NCBI GenBank assembly: GCA_045531495.1 | Contig: JAZSED010000027.1 | Location: 1 to 33,034 of the forward strand | Direction of reading: 5' to 3' | DNA length: 33,034 bases | Origin: URNF01 sp045531495 | GTDB taxonomy: Bacteria > Bacillota > Clostridia > Oscillospirales > Acutalibacteraceae | Shown here: in pieces, positions 15,485 through 23,774 of the stretch | Numbering within the stretch: position 1 is the stretch's first letter | How the letters are laid out: each line of letters begins with the position of its first letter | Notes under the pieces: model-generated | Database searches by the model: none | The model's input: only the letters and a program-made list of their open reading frames with translations | Told to the model about the DNA's origin: nothing | Position numbers and translations under genes: made by a program

Positions 15485-16594
15485 TTATTCGTTTTCTGTA
15501 TTGGCATTGCGGCGGTCGAACATACGGGTGATATCATCCAAAATATCATCGCTGTCGTCTTCGACGGGTGCCAAGGTTTGCCAACCGGGGGTCTCCTCCC
15601 GCTTGGTGGGGGAGATAACACGGCCGGAGCCGCCCTTGTAATCGTCGGTAAGACCGGTTGCAATAACCGTTACGCTGACCGTATCGGTGTTATCGGGATC
15701 CAAAACGTAACCCCACATAATGGTGGCATCGGGATGCACAACATTCTTAACAGCGGAGGTCGCTTTATCCATTTCGTCAAAGTCAAAATCTTCGGGAGCA
15801 CAGATGTTGATAAGTACACCGCGTGCACCGTCGATAGAGGTTTCCAGCAAGGGACTTTCGATAGCCATTTTGGTTGCCATTTCGGCACGGTCGGCACCGC
15901 TGGCCTTACCGACACCCATATGTGCGTAGCCGGCGTCCTTCATAATGGTCAGCACGTCAGCAAAGTCCAGGTTGATATCGCCGGGCATCTTGATAAGATC
16001 GGAGATGCTCTGTACACCCTGACGGAGTACGTCGTCTGCCATTTCGAAGGCGTTTTTCATAGTAATCTTGGTATCGGTCACTTCACGGATGCGGTCATTG
16101 GGAATGATAACCAAGCTGTCTACGTGTTCTTTCAAAGCGTTGATACCGTCAAGCGCCTGTTCCATACGGCGGGTACCTTCAAAGTTGAAGGGTTTGGTTA
16201 CAATACCAACCGTCAGTATGCCGAGGTCTCTGGCAATTTCCGCGATAACGGGAGCCGCACCTGTACCGGTGCCGCCGCCCATACCTGCGGTAATGAACAC
16301 CATATCGGTGCCCTGCAACGCTGCCGCAATTTCGTCACGGCTTTCCTCCGCCGCGCGTTCACCGCGCTCGGGGTTACCGCCTGCACCGCGGCCACGGGTC
16401 AATTTTTCGCCGATTTGAATTTTCTGCTCCGCGAGGGACAGATTCAAAACCGCCAAGTCGGTATTCACCGCAATGAAGTCTACACCGCGCACGTCCGCAC
16501 GGATCATACGGTTGACAGCGTTACCGCCGCCACCACCGACACCGATTACTTTTATAACGATGCCGTCTACGCATTCGTTTTCAATATGCATCAT
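15485..16594 (-). CDS. ftsZ: cell division GTPase FtsZ
   Basis: A 369-residue tubulin homologue that polymerises into the Z ring. The phosphate-binding loop GVGGGGGNA (about 18-26) and the tubulin signature GMGGGTGTGAAP with GGGTGTG at 106-112 are intact, as is NFEGTRR. A short linker leads to the tail DDILDDITRMFDRRNANTENE, where DITRMFDRR occupies the place of the conserved DIPxFLRxR partner-binding peptide but lacks its proline and FL pair. ATG at 16594 follows GGGAGGA. It has its own promoter in the gap after ftsQ and is the last gene of the dcw cluster here; ftsA, often just upstream, is absent. Confidence 0.98.
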   Translation of the reverse strand: MMHIENECVDGIVIKVIGVGGGGGNAVNRMIRADVRGVDFIAVNTDLAVLNLSLAEQKIQIGEKLTRGRGAGGNPERGERAAEESRDEIAAALQGTDMVFITAGMGGGTGTGAAPVIAEIARDLGILTVGIVTKPFNFEGTRRMEQALDGINALKEHVDSLVIIPNDRIREVTDTKITMKNAFEMADDVLRQGVQSISDLIKMPGDINLDFADVLTIMKDAGYAHMGVGKASGADRAEMATKMAIESPLLETSIDGARGVLINICAPEDFDFDEMDKATSAVKNVVHPDATIMWGYVLDPDNTDTVSVTVIATGLTDDYKGGSGRVISPTKREETPGWQTLAPVEDDSDDILDDITRMFDRRNANTENE

Positions 16595-16665
16595 AGGTCA
16601 ACATCCTCCCGAATACTAAATTCGATATTTTGCACATATTTTTTGAGAAACATTTATATATTTTA

Positions 16666-16694
16666 ATAGTAACACGAGGACGAAAAAAATTCAA
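16666..16694 (-). promoter_or_regulatory. probable ftsZ promoter
   Basis: In the 117-base gap between ftsQ and ftsZ the minus strand has TTGAAT (16689-16694), 17 bases, and TACTAT (16666-16671). It would give ftsZ extra transcription independent of the long upstream operon. Confidence 0.6.
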
Positions 16695-16711
16695 CATTTT
16701 TTTGTAAAAAA

Positions 16712-17563
16712 TCAGCGGTTTTCCAAAACATCCTGCGGGGTATATATAATTTGGTCATTATTGTCGTTGCCGTCACTGTAAGAAGACATATCCAACCGTC
16801 CCGAAAGCACGCCGCCGTTCTTTTCCAAGATCTGCGGCAAAGTGCTTGAGAGCAGCTTGATTTCTGCGGAAAGATTACTTTCATTGCCAAGAACAATGGA
16901 CAGGGAATTCTTCCAATTGAGGGATATACGGGATTTATCACGCATATCAATGCCCATAATTCCTTCGATTTTATAGGTTTCTACCGCATCCAATACGGTA
17001 CTGACAATACGTACACTGCGTTCATCCATGGCGGTACTGCCGATAGCGGCATCCTGGGCAGGGGTGGCACCTTGCAGATAGAAGTACCGCCCCGGTCGGT
17101 CACTTTCCACAGGCATGGTTTCGAGCACCTTGCCGTTAGAGCCGACAATCAGCCAATTACCGCTGCCGTACATCGCACCGAGTACGCGCGCTTCGGTGAT
17201 TTCAATGGTGATAGTGTTAAAAGACGGGCTTTTCACCACCGCTTTTTCTACGTACGGGAAGGTGGCTTCGATTTTTTTGGCGGCCGCCGCTTTATTAACC
17301 GAGAAAACGCTCTGTCCGAGTTTTAAACCGCTTTCGCCGACAATGGCTTTATCGTCGTAACGGGTGTTACCTGATACGGCAATACCGCTCACCGTAAAAC
17401 TGCTGAGCTTCGGTTCGGTGATAGGAGTATCTCTGTGCCGCAGGAAAATCAGCATTCCCGCCAGCGCGACCGACAAAACAACAATGATAATAAACAGCGT
17501 CACCACGATACGAAAACGGGTGATGGGCTGTTTTTTCTTTTTTCGGGCACGCTTTGTAGCCAT
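16712..17563 (-). CDS. ftsQ: cell division protein FtsQ/DivIB
   Basis: A 283-residue bitopic membrane protein. The start is a basic cytoplasmic tail (MATKRARKKKK), then one membrane helix at about 19-41, then an extracytoplasmic POTRA domain (FTVSGIAVSGNTRYDDKAI, about 57-130) and the beta domain. It joins FtsL and FtsW/PBP in the septal complex. ATG at 17563 has AAGGAGG six bases upstream; the TTG two codons earlier is an alternative. It begins 18 bases after the murA stop, so it is translated from the dcw mRNA. FtsQ/DivIB is assigned by domain layout and position, as sequence conservation in this family is low. Confidence 0.9.
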   Translation of the reverse strand: MATKRARKKKKQPITRFRIVVTLFIIIVVLSVALAGMLIFLRHRDTPITEPKLSSFTVSGIAVSGNTRYDDKAIVGESGLKLGQSVFSVNKAAAAKKIEATFPYVEKAVVKSPSFNTITIEITEARVLGAMYGSGNWLIVGSNGKVLETMPVESDRPGRYFYLQGATPAQDAAIGSTAMDERSVRIVSTVLDAVETYKIEGIMGIDMRDKSRISLNWKNSLSIVLGNESNLSAEIKLLSSTLPQILEKNGGVLSGRLDMSSYSDGNDNNDQIIYTPQDVLENR

Positions 17564-17580
17564 AAGCAACCTCCTTGGCG

Positions 17581-18834
17581 CTATTGTATTGTGATAACAG
17601 CGCCTGCTTTTTGTAACGTTTGCGGCAGGTGATCATACCCGCGCAAAATATGTTGTATCTCGGTGATTTCGCTGGTGTCCTCTGCCGCCAATGCCGCGAC
17701 CACCAACGCCGCGCCGCCGCGCAGGTCGGTACATTTTACTGCGGCACCCGAAAGGGCGGGGACACCTTCTATAACCGCCATTCTGCCGTTAACCTGGATT
17801 TTCGCACCGAAGCGCGCCAATTCGCCCACGTACGCAAAACGGTTATCAAAAATCGTTTCCACAAACACGCTGACCCCGTCTGCGACGCAAGCGGCGGCAA
17901 CAAACGGCGCCGCGGCATCGGTGGGAAAGCCCGGATGCGGTGTCGTGCGGACAAGCGGTAAACGGTGAAGCTTGTTGGGGGCTTGCACCAACAGCGCATC
18001 CTGCATCCATTGTAAGCGGCAACCCGTTTCTTCCAAAACGGCGGATACGGGCGCGATGTGGGAAGGATGAATGTTTTTCAATAATAAAGAACCGCCTGTG
18101 ACTGCGGCCGCCGCCATATAGGTGGCGGCTTCAATGCGGTCGGGGATGATGCTGTGACGGGTGCCGTGCAACCGCCGGACGCCTTCGATTTTCAACACGC
18201 CCTCCGCCGGCTTGATGATGTGCGCGCCGCAAGCGGACAGAAAACGACAAAGGTCGTCAATTTCAGGCTCTCTTGCGGCGTTACGGATGACGGTTGTTCC
18301 CTTGGCGGTTACCGCCGCCAAAATAATGTTTTCGGTAGCACCGACACTCGGAAATTGCAAGGAAATATCACTGCCGTGCAGGTTTTTGTCTATGCGGCAG
18401 TCAATATGCCCGTGACGCTCGCGGATATGTACCCCCATCCGCCGTAAGGCGGCCAGGTGCAGGTCTATGGGGCGCGGCCCCAATTCACAGCCGCCCGGGT
18501 AGGACAGGTGCGCCTCTCCGTACCGTGCAATCAATGCACCCAAAAAAATGATGGACGAGCGCATCTCCCGCATCAGTGTGTCGGGAATATCGGTACGGCA
18601 AACGCCGCCGGGGTGTACCGTGATAACAGGGTATTCCTCCGTTACGTCGCAACCGAGATATTGCAAAATCCGCGCGGAAGCATCCACATCGGAAAGTTGG
18701 GGACAATTATGTATTTCGCTGACACCGTCTGCTAACAAGGTGGCGGCAAGTATCGGCAAAATACTGTTTTTCGCGCCGTGTATCTCTGCTTCACCTTGCA
18801 AGCGGTGTCCGCCTTCAATAAGCCATTTTTCCAT
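17581..18834 (-). CDS. murA: UDP-N-acetylglucosamine 1-carboxyvinyltransferase
   Basis: A 417-residue EPSP-synthase-fold enzyme performing the first committed step of peptidoglycan synthesis, transfer of enolpyruvate from PEP to UDP-GlcNAc in the cytoplasm. HGAKNSILPILAA near 19-31 carries the conserved Lys-Asn pair. The catalytic and fosfomycin-target cysteine is Cys116 in PGGCELGPRPIDLHL. Length is normal. GGGAGGAAA lies before ATG 18834. The gene sits between murG and ftsQ, an order frequent in Clostridia where murA rather than murB or ddl occupies this position. Confidence 0.97.
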   Translation of the reverse strand: MEKWLIEGGHRLQGEAEIHGAKNSILPILAATLLADGVSEIHNCPQLSDVDASARILQYLGCDVTEEYPVITVHPGGVCRTDIPDTLMREMRSSIIFLGALIARYGEAHLSYPGGCELGPRPIDLHLAALRRMGVHIRERHGHIDCRIDKNLHGSDISLQFPSVGATENIILAAVTAKGTTVIRNAAREPEIDDLCRFLSACGAHIIKPAEGVLKIEGVRRLHGTRHSIIPDRIEAATYMAAAAVTGGSLLLKNIHPSHIAPVSAVLEETGCRLQWMQDALLVQAPNKLHRLPLVRTTPHPGFPTDAAAPFVAAACVADGVSVFVETIFDNRFAYVGELARFGAKIQVNGRMAVIEGVPALSGAAVKCTDLRGGAALVVAALAAEDTSEITEIQHILRGYDHLPQTLQKAGAVITIQ

Positions 18835-18886
18835 ACGCCGTTTCCTCCCTTATACGGCATACTATGCGGGAAGAAACGGTATGGTG

Positions 18887-20011
18887 TCAGATGACCTCTT
18901 TAATAGCGGCGAGAATGCGCGCATCCGCGTCGCGGATAGCAAGCGAAGCGGCATTTTGCGCCATTTGCTGCATACGGTCGGGGTCTGCGGTAATATCCGA
19001 GACAGTATCCCACAAGCGGTCTGCGGTCAAGTCCTTTTCCTCAATGCACAGAGCGGCACCCTTGTTGACCAAAGCCATAGCATTGTGATATTGGTGATTT
19101 TCTGCCACATACGGAGAAGGAATGAGTATAGCGGGCTTGCCCGCGGCGGGGATTTCACTTAAGGTCATAGCGCCGCAACGGCTGATAATGAGGTCTGCCG
19201 CCGCCATACAGGTAGGCATATTATCAATATACGGACGTACCGAAAAGCCATCCGCTTCCAGCGGTACACCTCTTTCGGTGAGCGCGGTGCTGACCGCGTC
19301 CCAACCGCCTTTGCCGACGCCGTGAATATGTTGCAGTTTGCCCTCGGCAAAGCTGCGGGACAGCACTTCTACCATCGCTTCGTTGATGCGTTGCGCGCCG
19401 AGACTGCCGCCGAAGGACACCACGAGCGGGCGGTCATCTATACCCAGCTCTTTTCTGGCCGCGGCTTTCGCCTGGGCTGTATGCATGGTTGCAAAGGCGG
19501 GGCGCAGGGGATTGCCCGTGATAATCACCTTGCCGTTTTGCGGCAGGTGCTTACGCGCCGCCTCGCTGCATAAAAGCACGGTGGCGCCTTCCTTTGCAAG
19601 CATTTTTACGGTAACACCCGGAAAAGCGTTGGATTCATGCACGAATACGGGGATGCGCATCTGCAATGCCTTGCGCAGAATGGGTCCGCATACGTAGCCG
19701 CCCGTGCCGATACAGATGTCGGGCTTGAATGCCTTTAAAATGGTTGCGGATGCGTGGGTGGCGGTAAATACATTGATAACGGCACCGATGTTATGCTTGA
19801 TGGCGGAAGGGGAGAAGGAACGGTAAAACCCTTTTACCTTGACGGTTTTAATAGGGTAGCCTGCTTTGGGGACCAGCTCGGTTTCCATTTTCCCCTCTGC
19901 GCCGACAAACAAAAAGTCGGTGTCGGGATATTCTTTTTTAATAATTTCTGCGATGGCTAAGGCAGGATTGATATGCCCTGCCGTGCCGCCGCCTGTTAAC
20001 AGAACGCGCAT
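18887..20011 (-). CDS. murG: UDP-GlcNAc:lipid I N-acetylglucosaminyltransferase
   Basis: A 374-residue GT28 enzyme that converts lipid I to lipid II on the inner face of the membrane. The N-terminal glycine loop GGGTAGHINPALA at 7-19 binds the lipid-linked acceptor; VSFGGSLGAQRINE and the C-terminal ISRCGAMTLSEIPAAGKPAILIPSP block bind the UDP-GlcNAc donor. Start ATG 20011 follows GTGAGGT and lies ten bases after the ftsW stop, so the flippase/polymerase and lipid II synthase genes are closely coupled. Length is typical. Confidence 0.98.
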   Translation of the reverse strand: MRVLLTGGGTAGHINPALAIAEIIKKEYPDTDFLFVGAEGKMETELVPKAGYPIKTVKVKGFYRSFSPSAIKHNIGAVINVFTATHASATILKAFKPDICIGTGGYVCGPILRKALQMRIPVFVHESNAFPGVTVKMLAKEGATVLLCSEAARKHLPQNGKVIITGNPLRPAFATMHTAQAKAAARKELGIDDRPLVVSFGGSLGAQRINEAMVEVLSRSFAEGKLQHIHGVGKGGWDAVSTALTERGVPLEADGFSVRPYIDNMPTCMAAADLIISRCGAMTLSEIPAAGKPAILIPSPYVAENHQYHNAMALVNKGAALCIEEKDLTADRLWDTVSDITADPDRMQQMAQNAASLAIRDADARILAAIKEVI

Positions 20012-20020
20012 ATTTTTACC

Positions 20021-21202
20021 TCACTTTTTATCAAAATGACAATAGCGGGACACAGACAGAACAACCCCCATTTGCAGTAACAGCATAACCAGAGAGGTGC
20101 CGCCGTAGCTGAAGAAGGGCAAGCTGATACCTGTGTTTGGGAAGCTGTTTGTGACAACAGCGATATTGAGCAGGGCTTGTATGCCGACCTGTGCCGTAAG
20201 ACCGGTGGCGAGTATGGCGCCGAAACGGTCGGATGCGTGCATAGCGATATAAAAGCCGCGCCATACCAACAGGCCGAACAAACCAATAATAACAATCGCG
20301 CCGATAAAACCGAGTTCTTCGCAGACCACCGCGAAGATAAAGTCATTTTGCGGTTCGGGTAGAAACAGGTGTTTTTGACGGGAATTGCCGGGGCCTTGAC
20401 CCAAAAGACCGCCCGAACCGATGGTGAACAGCGATTGTACCGTTTGCCATGCCTGGTTGCGCCCGTCAACGCCGGAGTTATAAACACCCATAGGGTCGTT
20501 AAACACGTCCATGCGTTCTTGCTCGTATCCCAAAACGAAAACAACCACGTATACCACAAGGATACCGAGGCCGACCAAAGCAAAAAGGTATCTTTTGCGC
20601 ACACCGCCCACCATCATCAACACAAGGCCGAGACAGCAAAGCAGCACGGTACCCGAAAGGTGCGGCTCGATAACAACAAGACCGCAGGTGACGCCAAGGA
20701 CGGTGATAAGCGGGGCAAACCCATGTAAAAAAGTCTTGATACGACTGTAGTTAAGTGAAATCAGATGTGCAAACAGCACAATAAGGGCGAATTTAGCTAG
20801 TTCTGACGGTTGGAATTGACCGAGACCCGGCAAACGGATCCAACGGTGGATACCGGTGGATGACGGGAGAAGCAAGGCTATACCCAAAAGCACTAATGAG
20901 CCGAGCCACATTACCCAAGCGACGCCGTGCCAACGGTGGTAGTCAATAAACGAAAACAACAGCATCAGCGCAAGGCCTATACCGGTAAAAAGCAGCTGTT
21001 TCCGTATAAAAAACATACTGTCGCCCTCATAGTGGTAGAAGGCATATGCATAGCTGGCAGAATATAATGAAATAAGACCTACCACCAGGACGGCGAGCAT
21101 AATAATCAAAAACGGGACGTCAAAGCTTGCCGTGCAGAAAAACGGTCTTTTTTTCTTTTTAATCGCCGCAGTGGGATCGGCGGTCATCGGAACGACCGAC
21201 AT
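20021..21202 (-). CDS. ftsW: SEDS-family peptidoglycan polymerase FtsW
   Basis: A 393-residue SEDS protein with about ten membrane helices. A cytoplasmic N-terminus (about 1-28, with KKKKRPFF) precedes helix one. SSTGIHRWIRLPGLGQFQPSELAKFALIV, QNDFIFAVVCEELG and FPNTGISLPFFSYGGTSL are the family signatures. It polymerises glycan strands at the septum together with the class B PBP encoded in the same cluster. I take ATG 21202, which has AGAGGTG at good spacing; the frame continues to 21247 without a ribosome site. Position between mraY and murG supports FtsW over RodA or SpoVE, though the paralogues cannot be separated strictly from sequence alone. Confidence 0.94.
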   Translation of the reverse strand: MSVVPMTADPTAAIKKKKRPFFCTASFDVPFLIIMLAVLVVGLISLYSASYAYAFYHYEGDSMFFIRKQLLFTGIGLALMLLFSFIDYHRWHGVAWVMWLGSLVLLGIALLLPSSTGIHRWIRLPGLGQFQPSELAKFALIVLFAHLISLNYSRIKTFLHGFAPLITVLGVTCGLVVIEPHLSGTVLLCCLGLVLMMVGGVRKRYLFALVGLGILVVYVVVFVLGYEQERMDVFNDPMGVYNSGVDGRNQAWQTVQSLFTIGSGGLLGQGPGNSRQKHLFLPEPQNDFIFAVVCEELGFIGAIVIIGLFGLLVWRGFYIAMHASDRFGAILATGLTAQVGIQALLNIAVVTNSFPNTGISLPFFSYGGTSLVMLLLQMGVVLSVSRYCHFDKK

Positions 21203-21278
21203 TCGGTTCACCTCTTTGTAAATGTTTTGCCGCAAGGCACCGCACAAGCGGATGCGGGCTTAATTTATAGTATATCTC

Positions 21279-22289
21279 TTATATCATCAGTAATACGGCA
21301 ACAACAGATCCTACCAGAGTAACAGCGGAAAACACGGCGACAATGGTGTTTTCTTTCCAACCGCACAGCTCAAAGTGATGGTGCAGAGGGCTCATTTTGA
21401 AAAGACGCTTGCCTTTGGTGATTTTGAAGTAGGAAACCTGCAGAATGACCGACAGATTTTCAAGAATATAGATGATGCCGACCGGCACCAAAACAAACGG
21501 AATGTTAAGAGCAAACGCGAGGGAGGTCAAAACCGCACCGATGTACAGCGAGCCCGTATCGCCCATAAACACCTTGGCAGGGTGCAGATTCCACAAAAGG
21601 AACCCTGCAAGTGCGCCTGCGAAGGCGACCGCGACCAATTCCAGACCGAAAGCGGCGCTGTGGCCTGCCAATACGACAAAAGGCAAGACCGCCACAAAGC
21701 TGACACTGCCGCAAAGACCGTCTACACCGTCGGTGAGGTTGGTGGCGTTGCTCATAGCAATAATCACGAATACACAGAAGGGGATATACCAAAAGCCAAA
21801 ATCCACCATACCGAAGAAGGGCACGTGGATGTTGGTGCCCCCAACCAGGAACTGTGACAGGGCATACAAGACCGCAACGAGCAGCTGTGCCAACAGCTTT
21901 TGAAGGGCGGTTAATCCCAAATTACGTTTTTTAACCACTTTGATGTAGTCGTCTGCAAAGCCAATGGCACTGCAACCGAGCGGTAAAAACAGCGTGCCGA
22001 GCAGTTTGACCACTAAAAGTGCGCCGTCTGCGAGCGGTTTGTCGGTCAAAAACAACTGTGCAGCCAACAAGCCGAGGACCGCGGACACGGTGGTGGCAAG
22101 GATGAAGATAATACCGCCCATTGTGGGGGTGCCTTGCTTTTTTTGATGCCAGGCAGGGCCTTCCTCGCGAATGGTTTGACCGAAATGCAGACGATGCAGT
22201 TCGGGGATGACTACCTTGCCGAGAAGAGCGGCAAGTCCGAAGGAAAATATACCGCAAGCGGCCAGAATGATAATTTGTGTGATGTTCAT
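21279..22289 (-). CDS. mraY: phospho-N-acetylmuramoyl-pentapeptide transferase
   Basis: A 336-residue integral membrane enzyme with about ten helices, linking UDP-MurNAc-pentapeptide to undecaprenyl phosphate to make lipid I. Conserved cytoplasmic motifs are present: KKQGTPTMGG near 49-58, GFADDYIKV with the Asp pair, NATNLTDGVDGL, and FMGDTGSLYIG, plus the HHHFE loop near the C-terminus. ATG 22289 follows GAGGAG. It starts 29 bases after the murE stop. murF, which often sits between murE and mraY, is absent. Confidence 0.98.
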   Translation of the reverse strand: MNITQIIILAACGIFSFGLAALLGKVVIPELHRLHFGQTIREEGPAWHQKKQGTPTMGGIIFILATTVSAVLGLLAAQLFLTDKPLADGALLVVKLLGTLFLPLGCSAIGFADDYIKVVKKRNLGLTALQKLLAQLLVAVLYALSQFLVGGTNIHVPFFGMVDFGFWYIPFCVFVIIAMSNATNLTDGVDGLCGSVSFVAVLPFVVLAGHSAAFGLELVAVAFAGALAGFLLWNLHPAKVFMGDTGSLYIGAVLTSLAFALNIPFVLVPVGIIYILENLSVILQVSYFKITKGKRLFKMSPLHHHFELCGWKENTIVAVFSAVTLVGSVVAVLLMI

Positions 22290-22317
22290 ACGTCTTTACT
22301 CCTCAACATTTTTAGCT

Positions 22318-23754
22318 TTAACCCTTGAGCGCTTCGGCAACCACTTCGCGTTCATCTAAATGAATGGTACCGTCTGCCAAAATCTGATACGTTTCATGGC
22401 CTTTGCCTGCCAGCAGGATGGTGTCGCCCGGTTTGGCGTTTTTGATGGCATAGTGAATGGCCTCAATGCGGTTTTCGACAACCGTATACGGGGTTTTGGC
22501 ACCCTTGATACCGCCGACAATTTCTTCGATAATGGCGGCGGGGTTTTCGGAACGCGGATTGTCTGAAGTGACAATCACATAGTCGGACAGTGCCGCTGCC
22601 ACCGCACCCATCTTCGGCCGCTTTGTGCGGTCGCGGTCGCCGCCGCAGCCAAACACGGTAACAAGACGTCCTTCACAGCACTCTTTGAGTGTTTTACAGA
22701 TGTTTTCCAAGCCGTCGGGGGTGTGCGCATAGTCGATGACCACTGTAAAATCCCGTTCGGTGGGGACAATTTCGGCGCGACCCTTCACGCCGACCGCTAC
22801 GCGGAGTGCCTCGACCACCGTTTCAAAGGGGATGCCCAGCGTGAGGGCTGCCGCCGCCGCCGACATGCCGTTATACACCGAGAACTCGCCCGGGATATGC
22901 AATTTTACGCGACCTATAGTGTCGGGGGTGATGAGTTCAAATCTCACACCGTCGGGCTTATAGCAAATATTTTTAGCAATGAAATCCGCTTTGTTATTTT
23001 TGATGGAAAAACGGGTGACCGGCGTAGACAGACCTTCTTCCAGCGCTGCGCACCACGGGTCATCCATATTGAGCACTGCGTGACGGCTGATTTCAAACAG
23101 GCGTTTTTTGGCGAGCATATAGTTTTCCATTGTGCCGTGGTAATCAAGATGGTCCTGGGTAAGGTTTGTGAACACGCCCACGTCGAAGGTACAGCAGCCG
23201 ACGCGGTATTGGTCTAATGCGTGTGAGGAAACTTCCATCACACAGTAGGTGCACCCTTCCGCCACCATCAACGCAAACAAGCTTTGCAGTTCATAGGTAT
23301 CAGGGGTGGTGCGGGCGGCAGGCAGAACGCGGTCACCTATCATATTTTGAATGGTACCTACAAGACCTACTTTATGACCTGCCGCTTCGAGAATACTTTT
23401 GAGGAGGCATACAGTGGTGGTTTTGCCGTTGGTGCCTGTTACACCCACCAGGTGCAGGCTTTTGGAGGGGTGATGAAACCAATTCGCAGAAATAAAGGAC
23501 CAGGCAAGGCGTGCGTTTTCGGTGACAATCTGATTGGGTAACCCCAAATCCCGTTCTACCACAATCGCTTTGGCACCTTTTTCAAGCGCACCTGCGGCGA
23601 AATCGTGTCCGTCAACAACGGTACCGCTGATGCATACGAACAACGTGCCTGCCTCTACCTTGCGAGAATCGCAGGTAACCGAGACAATGTCAGTTTCGGG
23701 CGAAACGGCATAGGGCTGCACAGTGATGCCCTGTAACACTTCGGATAATTTCAT
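22318..23754 (-). CDS. murE: UDP-MurNAc-tripeptide ligase MurE (meso-diaminopimelate-adding)
   Basis: A 478-residue ATP-dependent Mur ligase adding the third amino acid of the stem peptide. The ATP loop GTNGKTT is at 107-113, the central domain carries EVSSHALDQYRV, and the C-terminal domain has DNPR at 398-401, the motif that selects meso-diaminopimelate over lysine. That predicts a DAP-type wall. ATG 23754 has AAAGGAGG at standard spacing and lies 20 bases after the stop of the PBP gene. No fusion to MurF is present, so the D-Ala-D-Ala adding ligase must be encoded elsewhere. Confidence 0.97.
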   Translation of the reverse strand: MKLSEVLQGITVQPYAVSPETDIVSVTCDSRKVEAGTLFVCISGTVVDGHDFAAGALEKGAKAIVVERDLGLPNQIVTENARLAWSFISANWFHHPSKSLHLVGVTGTNGKTTTVCLLKSILEAAGHKVGLVGTIQNMIGDRVLPAARTTPDTYELQSLFALMVAEGCTYCVMEVSSHALDQYRVGCCTFDVGVFTNLTQDHLDYHGTMENYMLAKKRLFEISRHAVLNMDDPWCAALEEGLSTPVTRFSIKNNKADFIAKNICYKPDGVRFELITPDTIGRVKLHIPGEFSVYNGMSAAAAALTLGIPFETVVEALRVAVGVKGRAEIVPTERDFTVVIDYAHTPDGLENICKTLKECCEGRLVTVFGCGGDRDRTKRPKMGAVAAALSDYVIVTSDNPRSENPAAIIEEIVGGIKGAKTPYTVVENRIEAIHYAIKNAKPGDTILLAGKGHETYQILADGTIHLDEREVVAEALKG

Positions 23755-23774
23755 TGAAAAGCCTCCTTTGGATA

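Noticed and set aside
15404..16666. 420-codon open frame on the plus strand
   Set aside because: It lies opposite ftsZ and the T-box, has no ribosome site and translates to a low-quality His/Val-rich sequence; it is a shadow of the ftsZ codon use.
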